From positions 58,532,033 through 58,596,032 of the forward strand of contig CM048845.1 in the NCBI GenBank assembly GCA_026545225.1: DNA of 64,000 bases, in the 5' to 3' direction. Shown piece by piece: positions 59,601 to 64,000 of the stretch. How positions within the stretch are numbered: position 1 is the first letter of the stretch; each line of letters opens with the position of its first letter. This stretch comes from Cornus controversa. Its lineage: Eukaryota > Streptophyta > Magnoliopsida > Cornales > Cornaceae. The notes beneath the pieces are model-generated. The model worked only from the letters and a program-made list of their open reading frames with translations. It was not told where the DNA came from and did not search any database. The position numbers were made by a program, and so were the translations under genes.

Positions 59601-60398
59601 TATAAAAGTTACCAGCAATCTGCAGCCCCAGAAATAAGCCACGCAGACAGAACTGGTTCTACAGGTGAAAACCGTGGCACTGGGGAACGAACATCATCTC
59701 ATTGGAAACCCAAATCCCAGGCATATTCAGCTCATGACCAACGAGGAAGCAGGTTTTGTGGAGGTCAAAATGTTAATGCTGAAGTTGGTAGGGCTATCAA
59801 GAAGGATTTTCCCCCCCAGGATAGGGTGCATCTTCCACCACAACATGACAAGGAGAGCAGTGAAATAACGGCTCAGCCTCTCCCTCATCAATCTCTTCCT
59901 GAGCGCAAGAGTGTGGTAGAGGCACAAAATGTAGGGCATCAAGAGGCTAGGAGAGAAAAGAAAGTGGCTTCATTTAAAGGACGTCCCTACTCCCCAAATG
60001 AGGGTCCTGTTAACATGGTTGAACCAGCTCCTCCTGCAGATATGGATACTCGACATGAGCAGCGCTCTTCCTCAGGGTTTCACAAGAACGGAAACCCAAA
60101 TAACCGTTCTGGCAGAGGGCATGAATCTCGTGGAGAATGGAGCTCGGCTGGGCAAGACAGCAAACAGCATAATGCACCTGCAAACCAAGAGAGGCAGAGG
60201 CACAATTCACATTATGAGTACCAGCCGGTTGGACCATATAATAATAACAAATCTAAGAATTTTGAAGGGCAAGATGGCTCACATAATACAAGCTCAAGGT
60301 ACAGAGAAAGGAGTCAGGGTCACTCGAAGCGTGGTGGGGGCAACTTTTATGGGCAGCAAAGTAGCAATGTCAGAGCAAACACCTCCGGTTGTGATTGA
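35620..60398 (+). CDS. MOS1: MODIFIER OF SNC1 1 (MOS1) orthologue, BAT2_N-domain protein
   Basis: Joining 35620-35651, 54053-54133, 54223-54267, 54471-54846, 55118-55205, 55950-56033, 56159-57497, 57578-57845 and 57936-60398 gives 4776 nt, 1591 residues. All introns are GT-AG and keep frame. The N-terminus (RRGGMTVLGKVSVPKPLNLP, LENHGLDPNVEIVPKGTLSW, GFSLSSGDFPTLGSE) matches the BAT2_N domain of Arabidopsis MOS1. A Gly/Pro/Tyr-rich region lies at about 290-410, a charged coiled coil (MREIAKQRAK to KALAKLEELNRR) at about 772-812, and a conserved NSHYEYQPVG near 1530. The rest is polar and disordered. In Arabidopsis MOS1 acts in the nucleus, is needed for full expression of the immune receptor gene SNC1, interacts with TCP factors and affects cell cycle and flowering. 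The start is chosen for N-terminal similarity and an A at -3. Confidence 0.93.
36405..36950 (+). mobile_element. LINE (L1-type) 3' fragment
   Basis: Translated pieces match the C-terminal end of plant L1 reverse transcriptases: KWRQVSGILCDKK, then YKTVIRPTMLYGAECWALKK, ETRMLRWMIKVTRRDK, GKLGVTPIFEKIRESRLRWF, and in another frame RRRRGRPKITWDEVIRND (36724 onward). A stop after RRDKVLN and a frame change near 36740 show it is a pseudogene. A short direct duplication with an A-rich junction lies at about 36446-36490. It is 5'-truncated, as usual for LINE copies, and sense to the host gene. Confidence 0.85.
37050..41257 (-). mobile_element. Copia-1, short-LTR Copia element, broken
   Basis: LTRs of about 193 bp lie at 37050-37242 (3' LTR) and 41058-41257 (5' LTR). 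They start TGTCAAGAATATA and the left one ends ATTCACGACA. By eye they differ by about 6 substitutions in some 175 aligned bases plus two length differences, so the element is moderately young. The polypurine tract (CTTAAGGAGGAG on the - strand) abuts the left LTR, and a primer-binding site (TGGTGTCAAAGC on the - strand) abuts the right one. All pol domains are present in order, but the frames are broken in several places (about five or more). Short LTRs suggest the Ale-like branch; that is tentative. Confidence 0.9.
37250..40649 (-). mobile_element. Copia-1 gag-pol remnant
   Basis: Right to left on the - strand: gag zinc knuckle (CTYCGRTNHSIDYYWELHG, 40464-40649); GAG-pre-integrase and integrase core (WHCRLGHPSLDNLRHL, YSDVWGPRTTGLSGAHYFVS, DDYSRLTWLYVLK, 39220-40077); reverse transcriptase (WILPKP-like linker, VGYRWVFTVKQNSDG, LHQLDVKNAFLHGDLTETVY, 38241-38786, and LHYFLGIEVTRSHKGICLSQ, 37745-38143); and RNase H (SNAEAEYRAMAHTSRELTWL, CNNQAAIHIANNPVFHERTK, 37250-37609). 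Typical Copia order, with integrase before reverse transcriptase. Confidence 0.92.
41588..41790. mobile_element. hAT-like end, left fragment
   Basis: TTGGGTTGCAAATAAACC is followed by dense GAGCTCGACTCG/CTCGTTT-type subterminal repeats. This style matches a second fragment at 53510-53650 that ends TTTGTTTGCAGCCCTAA. The two could be the ends of one old non-autonomous hAT split by Copia-2, but I found no matching 8-bp duplication. Confidence 0.45.
42779..43610. mobile_element. MULE-like non-autonomous DNA transposon
   Basis: An 832-bp insertion in the left LTR of E, found by comparing the two LTRs of E. Ends are TAGGAAACATGGACACG and, inverted, TAAGAAGCATGGAAACG (14 of 17 matching). Flanks are GTCATTTCC (42770-42778) and GTCGTTTCC (43612-43620), a 9-bp duplication with one mismatch (10 bp if the preceding G is counted), typical of Mutator-like elements. 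Subterminal GGACACGTGT/GTGTCCGTGTC repeats are dense. No transposase is present. The superfamily call rests mainly on duplication length. Confidence 0.75.
43693..45175. repeat. Tandem duplication of about 391 bp inside element E
   Basis: The segment starting CAAAAAAAACTTGTCCTCG occurs at 43693 and again at 44770. The first copy was later enlarged by the Tourist-like MITE at 43976-44658; without it the unit is about 391 bp. The second copy shows the uninterrupted target (CTCTTAGTGAAAG), which confirms the MITE boundaries. Confidence 0.88.
43976..44658. mobile_element. Tourist-like (PIF/Harbinger) MITE
   Basis: A 683-bp element with ends GGCTTTGTTTGGAT and, inverted, GGGCTCGTTTGGAT (11 of 14 matching). 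A 3-bp TTA duplication (43973-43975 and 44659-44661) flanks it, as expected for PIF/Harbinger MITEs. The unoccupied site is preserved in the second copy of the duplication in E. Inside are two tandem copies of about 200 bp (unit start GAAGATAACA at 44051 and 44251). Confidence 0.88.
45435..46061 (+). mobile_element. Element F, LTR-like with 39-bp inverted ends
   Basis: It begins TGTTAGGTTGGCTCAAATTC and ends in the reverse complement of the same sequence. The inverted ends match at 38 of 39 positions. A perfect 5-bp duplication CCATC flanks it (45430-45434 and 46062-46066), the size left by a retroelement integrase. The first about 578 bp read like a Copia LTR: TATA-like CCATAAATAG near 45608, CGTGGACCTAGGC followed by CCGAATCACGTA near 45890, and an end CCCAACA. 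A primer-binding-site-like TTACTGTCAGAG follows, and then the inverted copy of the LTR start. No coding sequence. Confidence 0.75.
46128..46577 (-). mobile_element. Element E leader and gag start
   Basis: The primer-binding site (about 46562-46577) is followed on the - strand by the gag-like start MAIDGDGSNRSGDEDRRVQ (46533 downwards) and a Q-rich segment, a pattern seen in plant Gypsy gag proteins. The frame is broken. Confidence 0.6.
47151..51630 (-). mobile_element. Copia-2 gag-pol remnant
   Basis: Right to left on the - strand: gag (LDGFNYLIWAQSAGMFIG, 50908-51171); zinc knuckle (CDHCGKLGDIKSRCYEVHG, 50285-50593); protease (STPWIIDFGASNNMTSMSSF, 49926-50198); GAG-pre-integrase (RQHLRLGYVSFGYLKHLFPS, 49480-49806); integrase (about 48800-49480, weak); and reverse transcriptase (SYRWVFEVEHNPDESATRYK, 48102-48323, and ALIVYMDDIVLTN followed by LGPLRYFLGIEVAHSKTGIS, 47651-47920). 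RNase H is hardly recognisable. The element is broken throughout. Confidence 0.85.
51810..53188. mobile_element. 1.38-kb MITE in the right LTR of Copia-2
   Basis: Ends are GGGCCCTTTTGGTAACCGTT and, inverted, GGGTCCGTTTGGTAACCATT. The similarity continues through TTATGTTTAGTGTTTA for about 36 bp. The flanks share AAA (51807-51809 and 53189-53191), a 3-bp duplication compatible with PIF/Harbinger, though the usual TWA is not seen. It splits an LTR whose uninterrupted form is visible at 42270-42300. A hAT MITE is nested inside. No coding capacity. Confidence 0.82.
52159..52506. mobile_element. hAT MITE nested in the 1.38-kb MITE
   Basis: A 348-bp element with ends TAGGGGTGCACA and, inverted, TAAGGGTGCACA. 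An 8-bp duplication CCAACAAG/CCAACAAA (52151-52158 and 52507-52514, 7 of 8) flanks it. The inside has repeated GGTTCCGGTTC/CGGTTCC-type motifs on both sides of an (AT)n tract. Non-autonomous hAT. Confidence 0.87.
53510..53650. mobile_element. hAT-like end, right fragment
   Basis: CGAGTTGAGCTCGAGC-type and CTCGGCTTGGCTCGGCC-type repeats end in TTTGTTTGCAGCCCTAA. The inverted form TTAGGGCTGCAAACAAAC resembles the left fragment at 41588 (TTGGGTTGCAAATAAAC). It may be the other end of the same element. Confidence 0.45.
54053..54133 (+). CDS. MOS1: MOS1 exon 2 of the coding region
   Basis: Acceptor TCATTACTGCAG; codon 11 completed as AGG. It encodes WASARRGGMTVLGKVSVPKP followed by LNLPSQ, the most conserved part of BAT2_N. 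The donor is GTATCT in phase 2. An internal ATG (54078, Met20) could serve as an alternative start. Confidence 0.95.
54223..54267 (+). CDS. MOS1: MOS1 exon 3, 45 nt
   Basis: It encodes LENHGLDPNVEIVP after completing an Arg codon (AG|G). The acceptor is TTTCAAG-type and the donor GTGAGT. A small symmetric exon; skipping it would keep the frame. Confidence 0.95.
54471..54846 (+). CDS. MOS1: MOS1 exon 4
   Basis: Acceptor CACTTCATAG, donor GTATGG. It begins with the end of the Lys codon, then GTLSWGSRSSSS, and continues through a Ser/Pro/Arg-rich stretch (RPSSSGSSTRPSSAGSN, RPRSAETRPGSSQLSRFAG) conserved in MOS1 proteins. The - strand open frame over this exon is a shadow caused by Ser-rich codons. 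Confidence 0.95.
55118..55205 (+). CDS. MOS1: MOS1 exon 5
   Basis: It encodes GVTSTKNDGFSLSSGDFPTL and GSEREIEPQ. The SGDFPTLG core is a hallmark of BAT2_N. Acceptor TACATGTAG, donor GTGATT, phase 1. Confidence 0.93.
55950..56033 (+). CDS. MOS1: MOS1 exon 6
   Basis: Acceptor GGTGGCAG. It completes a Glu codon and reads HGSYDRPGSSSSRIISPAEE, then RNTTSSV. The donor is GTTTGT after GTTG, chosen over the nearer GTTGGT because only it keeps the frame into exon 7. Confidence 0.85.
56159..57497 (+). CDS. MOS1: MOS1 exon 7
   Basis: Acceptor ATTTCAG, donor GTTTGT. It encodes residues of about 236-682: an HFDAWHGPPINAPGG segment, a Gly/Pro/Tyr-rich stretch with MPIRPGFYPGPVGYEGYYGP, then CEVLLKRHNEWG, similar to the KVLLKHQ motif of Arabidopsis MOS1. 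IIPATPKDSTLMQKIEDLNA follows, matching the LIQKIEGLNAK motif. The open frame continues past the donor into the intron, but the similarity ends at the donor. Confidence 0.95.
57578..57845 (+). CDS. MOS1: MOS1 exon 8
   Basis: Acceptor AATTTACAG. It encodes RASHGTQGRTDHHGKRFNTK followed by DADGWQKK, matching the QQTQGRADPQTKR and DAWQK parts of Arabidopsis MOS1. Donor GTAATA after GATGCACAG. Confidence 0.93.
57936..60398 (+). CDS. MOS1: MOS1 exon 9, last coding exon
   Basis: Acceptor TTTTGATTAG, 2463 nt, stop TGA at 60396-60398. It opens with a highly charged helix (RAKMREIAKQRAKLLQKEEE, continuing to LEELNRR) likely to form a coiled coil. Basic clusters RRKNNRSSKNKHK and KQKRLGFKQK could be nuclear-localisation signals. 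The C-terminus has SRGEWSSAGQDSKQ, NSHYEYQPVG and an RG/Q-rich tail, as in other MOS1 proteins. Confidence 0.95.
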   Translation, partial: RAKMREIAKQRAKLLQKEEEERTREQKAKALAKLEELNRRIQVADGSTQKFERVLPGAAMPQEQEVSQSLAEPAMVSSKCEKPSSSLVFNPDVVAQISEGNTSVVEPPDTAQQEPVVPFGQPAALHKDAYNAGAADCKAAPQVNDGGVSRQKRLGFKQKLNVPLERKFTEEPIPTILTEAPKNHSDVAVNDNTSTEVVAKVGPSCEPYSPINPNIMAESTTHQRRKNNRSSKNKHKLETSVTTLPSSVPKETNPAKTSIGVGRSKASEFELETSLAQSLTDAKHAIQPSEQHSVLPSEEATGRVNNQWKSQQSRRMPRNPQAIRSAKFHSSDTVVWAPVQLQNKSEVTDDSHKNSYDAVTLTAKSENLVQNSLKSKRAEMERYVPKPVAKELAQQGSIQQPLSASINQTTSDETVGRAEPSFQSIESSQPASSAIGNIVSTESGNGNSKQSKAHGSWRLRVSSELPHVKELQDGSSFTSDPGKNVQESIEHQSSTPNVNSVEGQPKFSDEWNTSEGYNTKDKGVTDRGKRHPFKGHRSSGSYHDLDRRNTNSENTYKSYQQSAAPEISHADRTGSTGENRGTGERTSSHWKPKSQAYSAHDQRGSRFCGGQNVNAEVGRAIKKDFPPQDRVHLPPQHDKESSEITAQPLPHQSLPERKSVVEAQNVGHQEARREKKVASFKGRPYSPNEGPVNMVEPAPPADMDTRHEQRSSSGFHKNGNPNNRSGRGHESRGEWSSAGQDSKQHNAPANQERQRHNSHYEYQPVGPYNNNKSKNFEGQDGSHNTSSRYRERSQGHSKRGGGNFYGQQSSNVRANTSGCD

Positions 60399-60779
60399 TG
60401 GGGAACTAAATTCTGGAATTGGATACCTTTAGGGTTTGAAAACCATTCCTCCGAACACTTGGTTTTGGTGCAATTAGCCGAGATTTCAGGTATTACCTGT
60501 TTAGTTGGTACTGTTTAAATTGGCAGAAATCACTCGTAAGAGCAGAACTAGAGGGCAATGCACATGGCGTTATTGTGAGGTACTAAGATGTTGATTTATT
60601 TCTTATTTTAAAATGTAAGTGATTTTAGTATCTTAATTTGGTCATGGCTTGTTAGCCATGGAACCTGTGGGCATTTTCAAGCCTTGTATCCAGTGATCAT
60701 CATTTATGTATGCACGAGATACGGAATAGTAGTGGGGGAATGAATTAGAGCAAGTAGTTCTTGGTTTCTTTCAGTTGTG

Positions 60780-60785
60780 AATAAA
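60780..60785 (+). terminator. Poly(A) signal AATAAA of MOS1
   Basis: A perfect AATAAA hexamer about 380 nt beyond the stop codon, followed 17 nt later by a U/C-rich tract that could act as the downstream element. Confidence 0.55.
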
Positions 60786-60801
60786 TTTGACTGACTCACT
60801 G

Positions 60802-60849
60802 TTCTTCTTCTTCTTCTTCTTCTTCTTCTTCTTCTTCTTCTTCTTCTTC
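60802..60849. repeat. (TTC)16 microsatellite
   Basis: Sixteen uninterrupted TTC units just after the probable poly(A) signal of MOS1. Confidence 0.97.
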
Positions 60850-60900
60850 ATTTGCTGTGTTTTGAGAGTTTGATATGGAAGTTTATAAAGCTGTATATTG

Positions 60901-61840
60901 TGCTTGCTTCTTGGGCTATTTCATTGTGGGAGTCATTATTATGCCAGAACATTGTGACCGACCATGTACTATAATTTTATCATTAAAATCCCCATAGTCT
61001 AATTTTATTACATTTTTTAGATTGCATCAGTTTGGGATTGTCTATGTTTGTTGATTATAAAGCTCGTCATGGTTGCATAATTTGGATTATGGTGGCCATG
61101 ATTTCTTTTTTTCTTTCAGCTTGTCAAATAAATGTTGCTTAATGTCATGCTTATTCATCCCTTCTCTCTAATTGCTCCAATTTATTTTTTTTATTTTTTT
61201 GATTAATGCTGCTCAGTGCTCATGCTGAGTCGGCTTATACTAATTTTGATAATGTGTCTATTTATTGATAAAAATAAATAAATCATAATAAAATTAGAAA
61301 ATGTAACAATTTTTTTTTTTTTTTACTTTGACAAAAAACACTTTGCTACTCTGAAGGGTTGAACCCTTAACCTTCTGCTTTGAAAGGTGAGCATGGACAT
61401 CGTCACTCCCAATGTATCCAATAAATACATCCTTCCCATGCAGGAGAGAGAGAGAGAGAGATTAGTCATTCAAGTTCACTCAAATGTGACCTTCAAATTA
61501 AGGACTACTTAATTGAACAAACAGGAGCTAGCTAGCAGATCGGATCTATGCACCCTTACCACAAGTTCAATTAGAGAAATTATCATGTACTCTTGGAACT
61601 AAGATCTTAGTCAATCACAAGTGGGGACACGAGCAAAAATTTATACCCAAGTTGAATTATAGAAATTATTACATAGTCTTGGGACCAATGATCATGGTCA
61701 ATTACAAGTAGACACACGAACAAAAAGTTAAAAAGAATGAACATAAAACTGACACATTTGATTGCGTGTCCACTTGCGATTGCCCCATATATGATTGCGT
61801 GTCCACTTGCGATTGTTTTTTTTTTATATTAAAATTCTTC
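60901..61840. other. Intergenic sequence without recognised gene
   Basis: AT-rich DNA downstream of MOS1, with poly-T runs and a short (GA)n at about 61444-61461. A short passage (GGTTGAACCCTTAACCTTC, about 61359) resembles wording common in dispersed plant repeats. There is no coding signal. Confidence 0.5.
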
Positions 61841-62517
61841 TTTTCTGCACTCATATATGATATATGTACAATATCCTTTTTTTTTTCTTCTCTCTATTAG
61901 TGTGATTTTATTAACTCAATGTGTATTTTATATATTTGAAATTTTTTTTGCAAATAAACTGCACTTTTATTTTTAAAATTTCTGACTTGCTACATTGATA
62001 GTTGAAAAAAAAAATTAATTCATCATGTTCAATATGCATCTCCTAAAATAAATTCATGGCTCATTCACCTAAATGGTTGAGCCTATCATAGGCATAGTCA
62101 ATGAAAAACAGAGGACAACTACTTGGTGTGGCATAGATAACAAGACTATTATGTATCACTTTCAAAAAAAAAAAAAAAAAATTTCTCGTCTGTTTTTTTT
62201 TATTTGAATAATCTTTATTTGCGATTGACCCCTGACCAGGGGTGGAGCCACTTAAGGCTCGAGGGGCCCGTCCCCTACCCAAGCCTTGACATACATATAT
62301 AAATCATCATCATCATCCTTGTCTTAATCTCATATGAATGGGGTCAATCACATAAATTCTTTCCAATTGAGTGATAATTAATCAGGAAGATTTGTCTCAA
62401 GTTTTACCGTCTTGCTACCTGACACTAACCCACCTCCTTTTCACATTTGGCATTGGGTACTGACAATGGGTATTATGTAAAAAAATCTTATGTATATACA
62501 TAATACATATATATATG

Positions 62518-62555
<38 letters not shown>

Positions 62556-63200
62556 AAAAAGTATTATGTATATATATCATAAATTGTACAAACTGCCCCC
62601 AAAAAATTTCAATTTCTAAAAATATTTCTTAATTTTTTCATTCTTTTCTCTTTTACTCTTCAAATTCATTTTATTCTCTCTCAAAAAAAATTACATTCCC
62701 CTTCTTCAATCAAACCCTAATTTTTTATCTTCCAAGTTCACTCATTTTCCTTTTAAAACCTTTTCTTCTTTTATTTTTTTCTTAAAATCCTTCTTTTTGC
62801 ACTCATGTATTTATATATGTACAATATCCTTTTTTTTTCTCTTCTTATTCTTTTTTTTCTCTCTCCTAATTTAAATTTATTACTATAATTTTATGAACTC
62901 AGTGTGTGTATTTTTATATATTTTTTTTACTGTATTTTTTTGTTGCAAATAATGACATACCATTTACACTACACTTCTATTTTTTAAATTTCTGACTTCT
63001 ATACTATTAGTTGCAAAAAGAAAATTAATTTATCATGTTCAACAACCTCTTGAATTAAATTCCCAACTTAATCACTAATTCTATCGAAACTATCATGCAT
63101 CGCTAAATCAATTGCGACAAATTAAATCTATGAAAAACAGAAGTCAGCTACTCAATGTGGCATAGATAACAAGACTATTATGTATCGCTTTCAAGTATAT
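61840..63200. repeat. Two diverged copies of a dispersed repeat
   Basis: Blocks at about 61840-62170 and 62800-63195 share, in the same order, ATATGTACAATATCCTTTTT, AAATTTCTGACTT, ATTAATT(C/T)ATCATGTTCAA and TGGCATAGATAACAAGACTA. They are about 1 kb apart and clearly diverged, so this is an old direct duplication or two copies of one element. An (AT)n tract at about 62500-62552 lies between them. Confidence 0.75.
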
Positions 63201-63323
63201 ATATATATATATATTTTCTTGTTTGCTTTCTAATTTGAACAATCTTTATTTGTCATGTTAGATGATTTTTTTACTTATCTAAATATCATTGCGCCCCTGA
63301 AATCAAATCCTGGCTTTGTCTTG
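62237..63323. mobile_element. Possible degenerate TIR element
   Basis: CAGGGGTGGAGCCACTT at 62237 and, inverted, CAAGACAAAGCCAGGATTT ending at 63323 are weakly similar. Both resemble the GGCGGAGCCAGG wording at the ends of common plant non-autonomous elements. No clear target duplication. Low confidence. Confidence 0.3.
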
Positions 63324-63595
63324 ATACCCCTTCCCTAATACAAAATATTCTTCTTTACTATGCCATCTCGACAACCAAACCAGGAGAATGTAAACAATAA
63401 GATTTGATTATACAAACAATTGATCTTTTTGTACATTATTTCCTTTGTCATTTCAGAATTTTGATCATTAAACGTCCCCAGTGGGACTACACAATTGAAT
63501 CATACTGTCAATGAACCACTCTTACCATGTCCTGACTCCTGAGTAAGTTTATACTGCAAGGAGCTTCAGAAACATATATACCTGAAATTACTCAC

Positions 63596-63888
63596 CTTTG
63601 TTAGATATTGTTCACATTCTCCCCAACCCAAGATTGTATTTGGAATTACCTTGTTCAGGACAGGCAACAATGCTCTTTTGCTGTTGTTGCCAACAATGTC
63701 CTTGTAAAGATTGTTTTGCTTACTCCTTGATGGATAAAAGACTAGGGCTCGAGTCCATTTTGTCATTATAATCATCGACCCATGTCGTGGTATCTTCTTC
63801 CCATGCAACTTAACCGTTCTAGCATTGATCATCCGTCCACGTCCACGCTCTTCATCTTCAAGAGTGTGTGCAGGCACAACTAACAAAC
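63596..63888 (-). CDS. Internal exon of an unidentified - strand gene
   Basis: On the - strand this runs from acceptor CACTTTTGTGTAG to donor AAG|GTGAGT (293 nt). It is open throughout and encodes LLVVPAHTLEDEERGRGRMI, KLHGKKIPRHGSMIIMTKW, PSRSKQNNLYKDIV and TILGWGECEQYLTK. A weaker alternative donor GTAATT at 63649 would shorten it to 239 nt. I do not recognise the family. The sequence is basic and soluble-looking, with no membrane segment. Good splice signals at both ends and continuity with the next exon argue for a real gene rather than a chance frame. Confidence 0.6.
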
Positions 63889-63955
63889 CTACACAAAAGT
63901 GGGCATGGAAGAGATTAGGCAAATCCAACGAGTAAATTAACTACCGAGGAGATAC
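63889..63955 (-). other. 67-bp intron of the - strand gene
   Basis: Donor GTATCT (63955 downwards), acceptor TGTGTAG (ending 63889). At 67 bp it is near the minimum for plant introns. It joins the two exons in phase 1, making a CGT Arg codon. Confidence 0.5.
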
Positions 63956-64000
63956 GTTCCACAATTCCAACAACACAAGGTAGAAAGAAATCCAGCTTGC
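63956..64000 (-). CDS. Upstream exon of the - strand gene, cut by the window edge
   Basis: On the - strand the visible part encodes KLDFFLPCVVGIVE and the first base of an Arg codon, then donor GTATCT. With the next exon it reads GIVERLLVVPAHTL without a break. The gene starts right of the window. Unidentified. Confidence 0.5.

Larger units (their letters stand above)
60399..60900 (+). other. MOS1 3' UTR
   Basis: AT-rich, non-coding sequence after the stop. A canonical AATAAA lies at 60780-60785, about 380 nt after the stop; cleavage would be expected some 15-30 nt later, at or in the TTC repeat. The exact end is inferred. Confidence 0.6.

Noticed and set aside
1-64000. CRISPR array, tRNA or rRNA genes
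   Set aside because: No regularly spaced repeats of CRISPR type and no tRNA or rRNA wording; the tRNA-like matches seen are retroelement primer-binding sites.

Overview
Plant nuclear DNA, probably from a eudicot with a repeat-rich genome. The lineage is not resolved from sequence alone; a woody species would fit but is a guess. One host gene can be reconstructed in full, a second is clipped by the right edge, and most of the rest is transposable-element fossil. I found no tRNA, rRNA or CRISPR.

Host gene. On the + strand lies an orthologue of Arabidopsis MODIFIER OF SNC1 1 (MOS1, a BAT2_N-domain nuclear protein). A pyrimidine-rich 5' UTR exon ends at 34140, followed by a 1.45-kb 5' UTR intron. 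A 32-nt first coding segment (35620-35651) comes next, then an 18.4-kb intron, then eight coding exons between 54053 and 60398. The spliced frame is 4776 nt (1591 residues), and every junction is GT-AG and in phase. On the - strand at the right edge are two probable exons (63956-64000 and 63596-63888) of a gene I do not recognise.

Retroelement stack, 1-33 kb. A broken SIRE-like Copia (1-8518) carries a 3.5-kb non-autonomous hAT in its LTR (8-bp duplication AACACGTG). Next is a + strand Tekay-like Gypsy (B, about 8.5-25.07 kb). Its 5' LTR holds a solo LTR (9436-11863, duplication TGAGG). Its gag holds a - strand Tekay-like Gypsy (A, 12734-22090, duplication GAAGG), and A's 5' LTR holds another solo LTR (C, 20320-21598, duplication ACATA). 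Further LTR-type blocks follow at 25.08-27.8, 27.8-30.19 and 30.52-33.05 kb.

Giant-intron stack, 35.7-54.05 kb. The intron holds a LINE 3' fragment, a short-LTR Copia (Copia-1, 37050-41257) and a second Copia (Copia-2, 42114-53280). Both LTRs of Copia-2 were hit. One carries a gag-only Gypsy-like element (E, duplication GTATC), which itself contains a MULE-like element, a Tourist-like MITE and an odd fold-back LTR-like element (F). The other carries a 1.38-kb MITE that contains a hAT MITE. All three coding retroelements in the intron are antisense to the host gene.

I see no multi-gene system that I could call new. The observations most worth a second look are: the fold-back element F (integrase-type 5-bp duplication plus 39-bp inverted ends); a 121-bp tail with a second primer-binding-site-like sequence in both LTRs of Gypsy A; clusters of GAT-NN-ATC palindromes shared by unrelated LTR families; the large TE-filled intron splitting codon 11 of MOS1; and an out-of-frame upstream ATG overlapping the MOS1 start.
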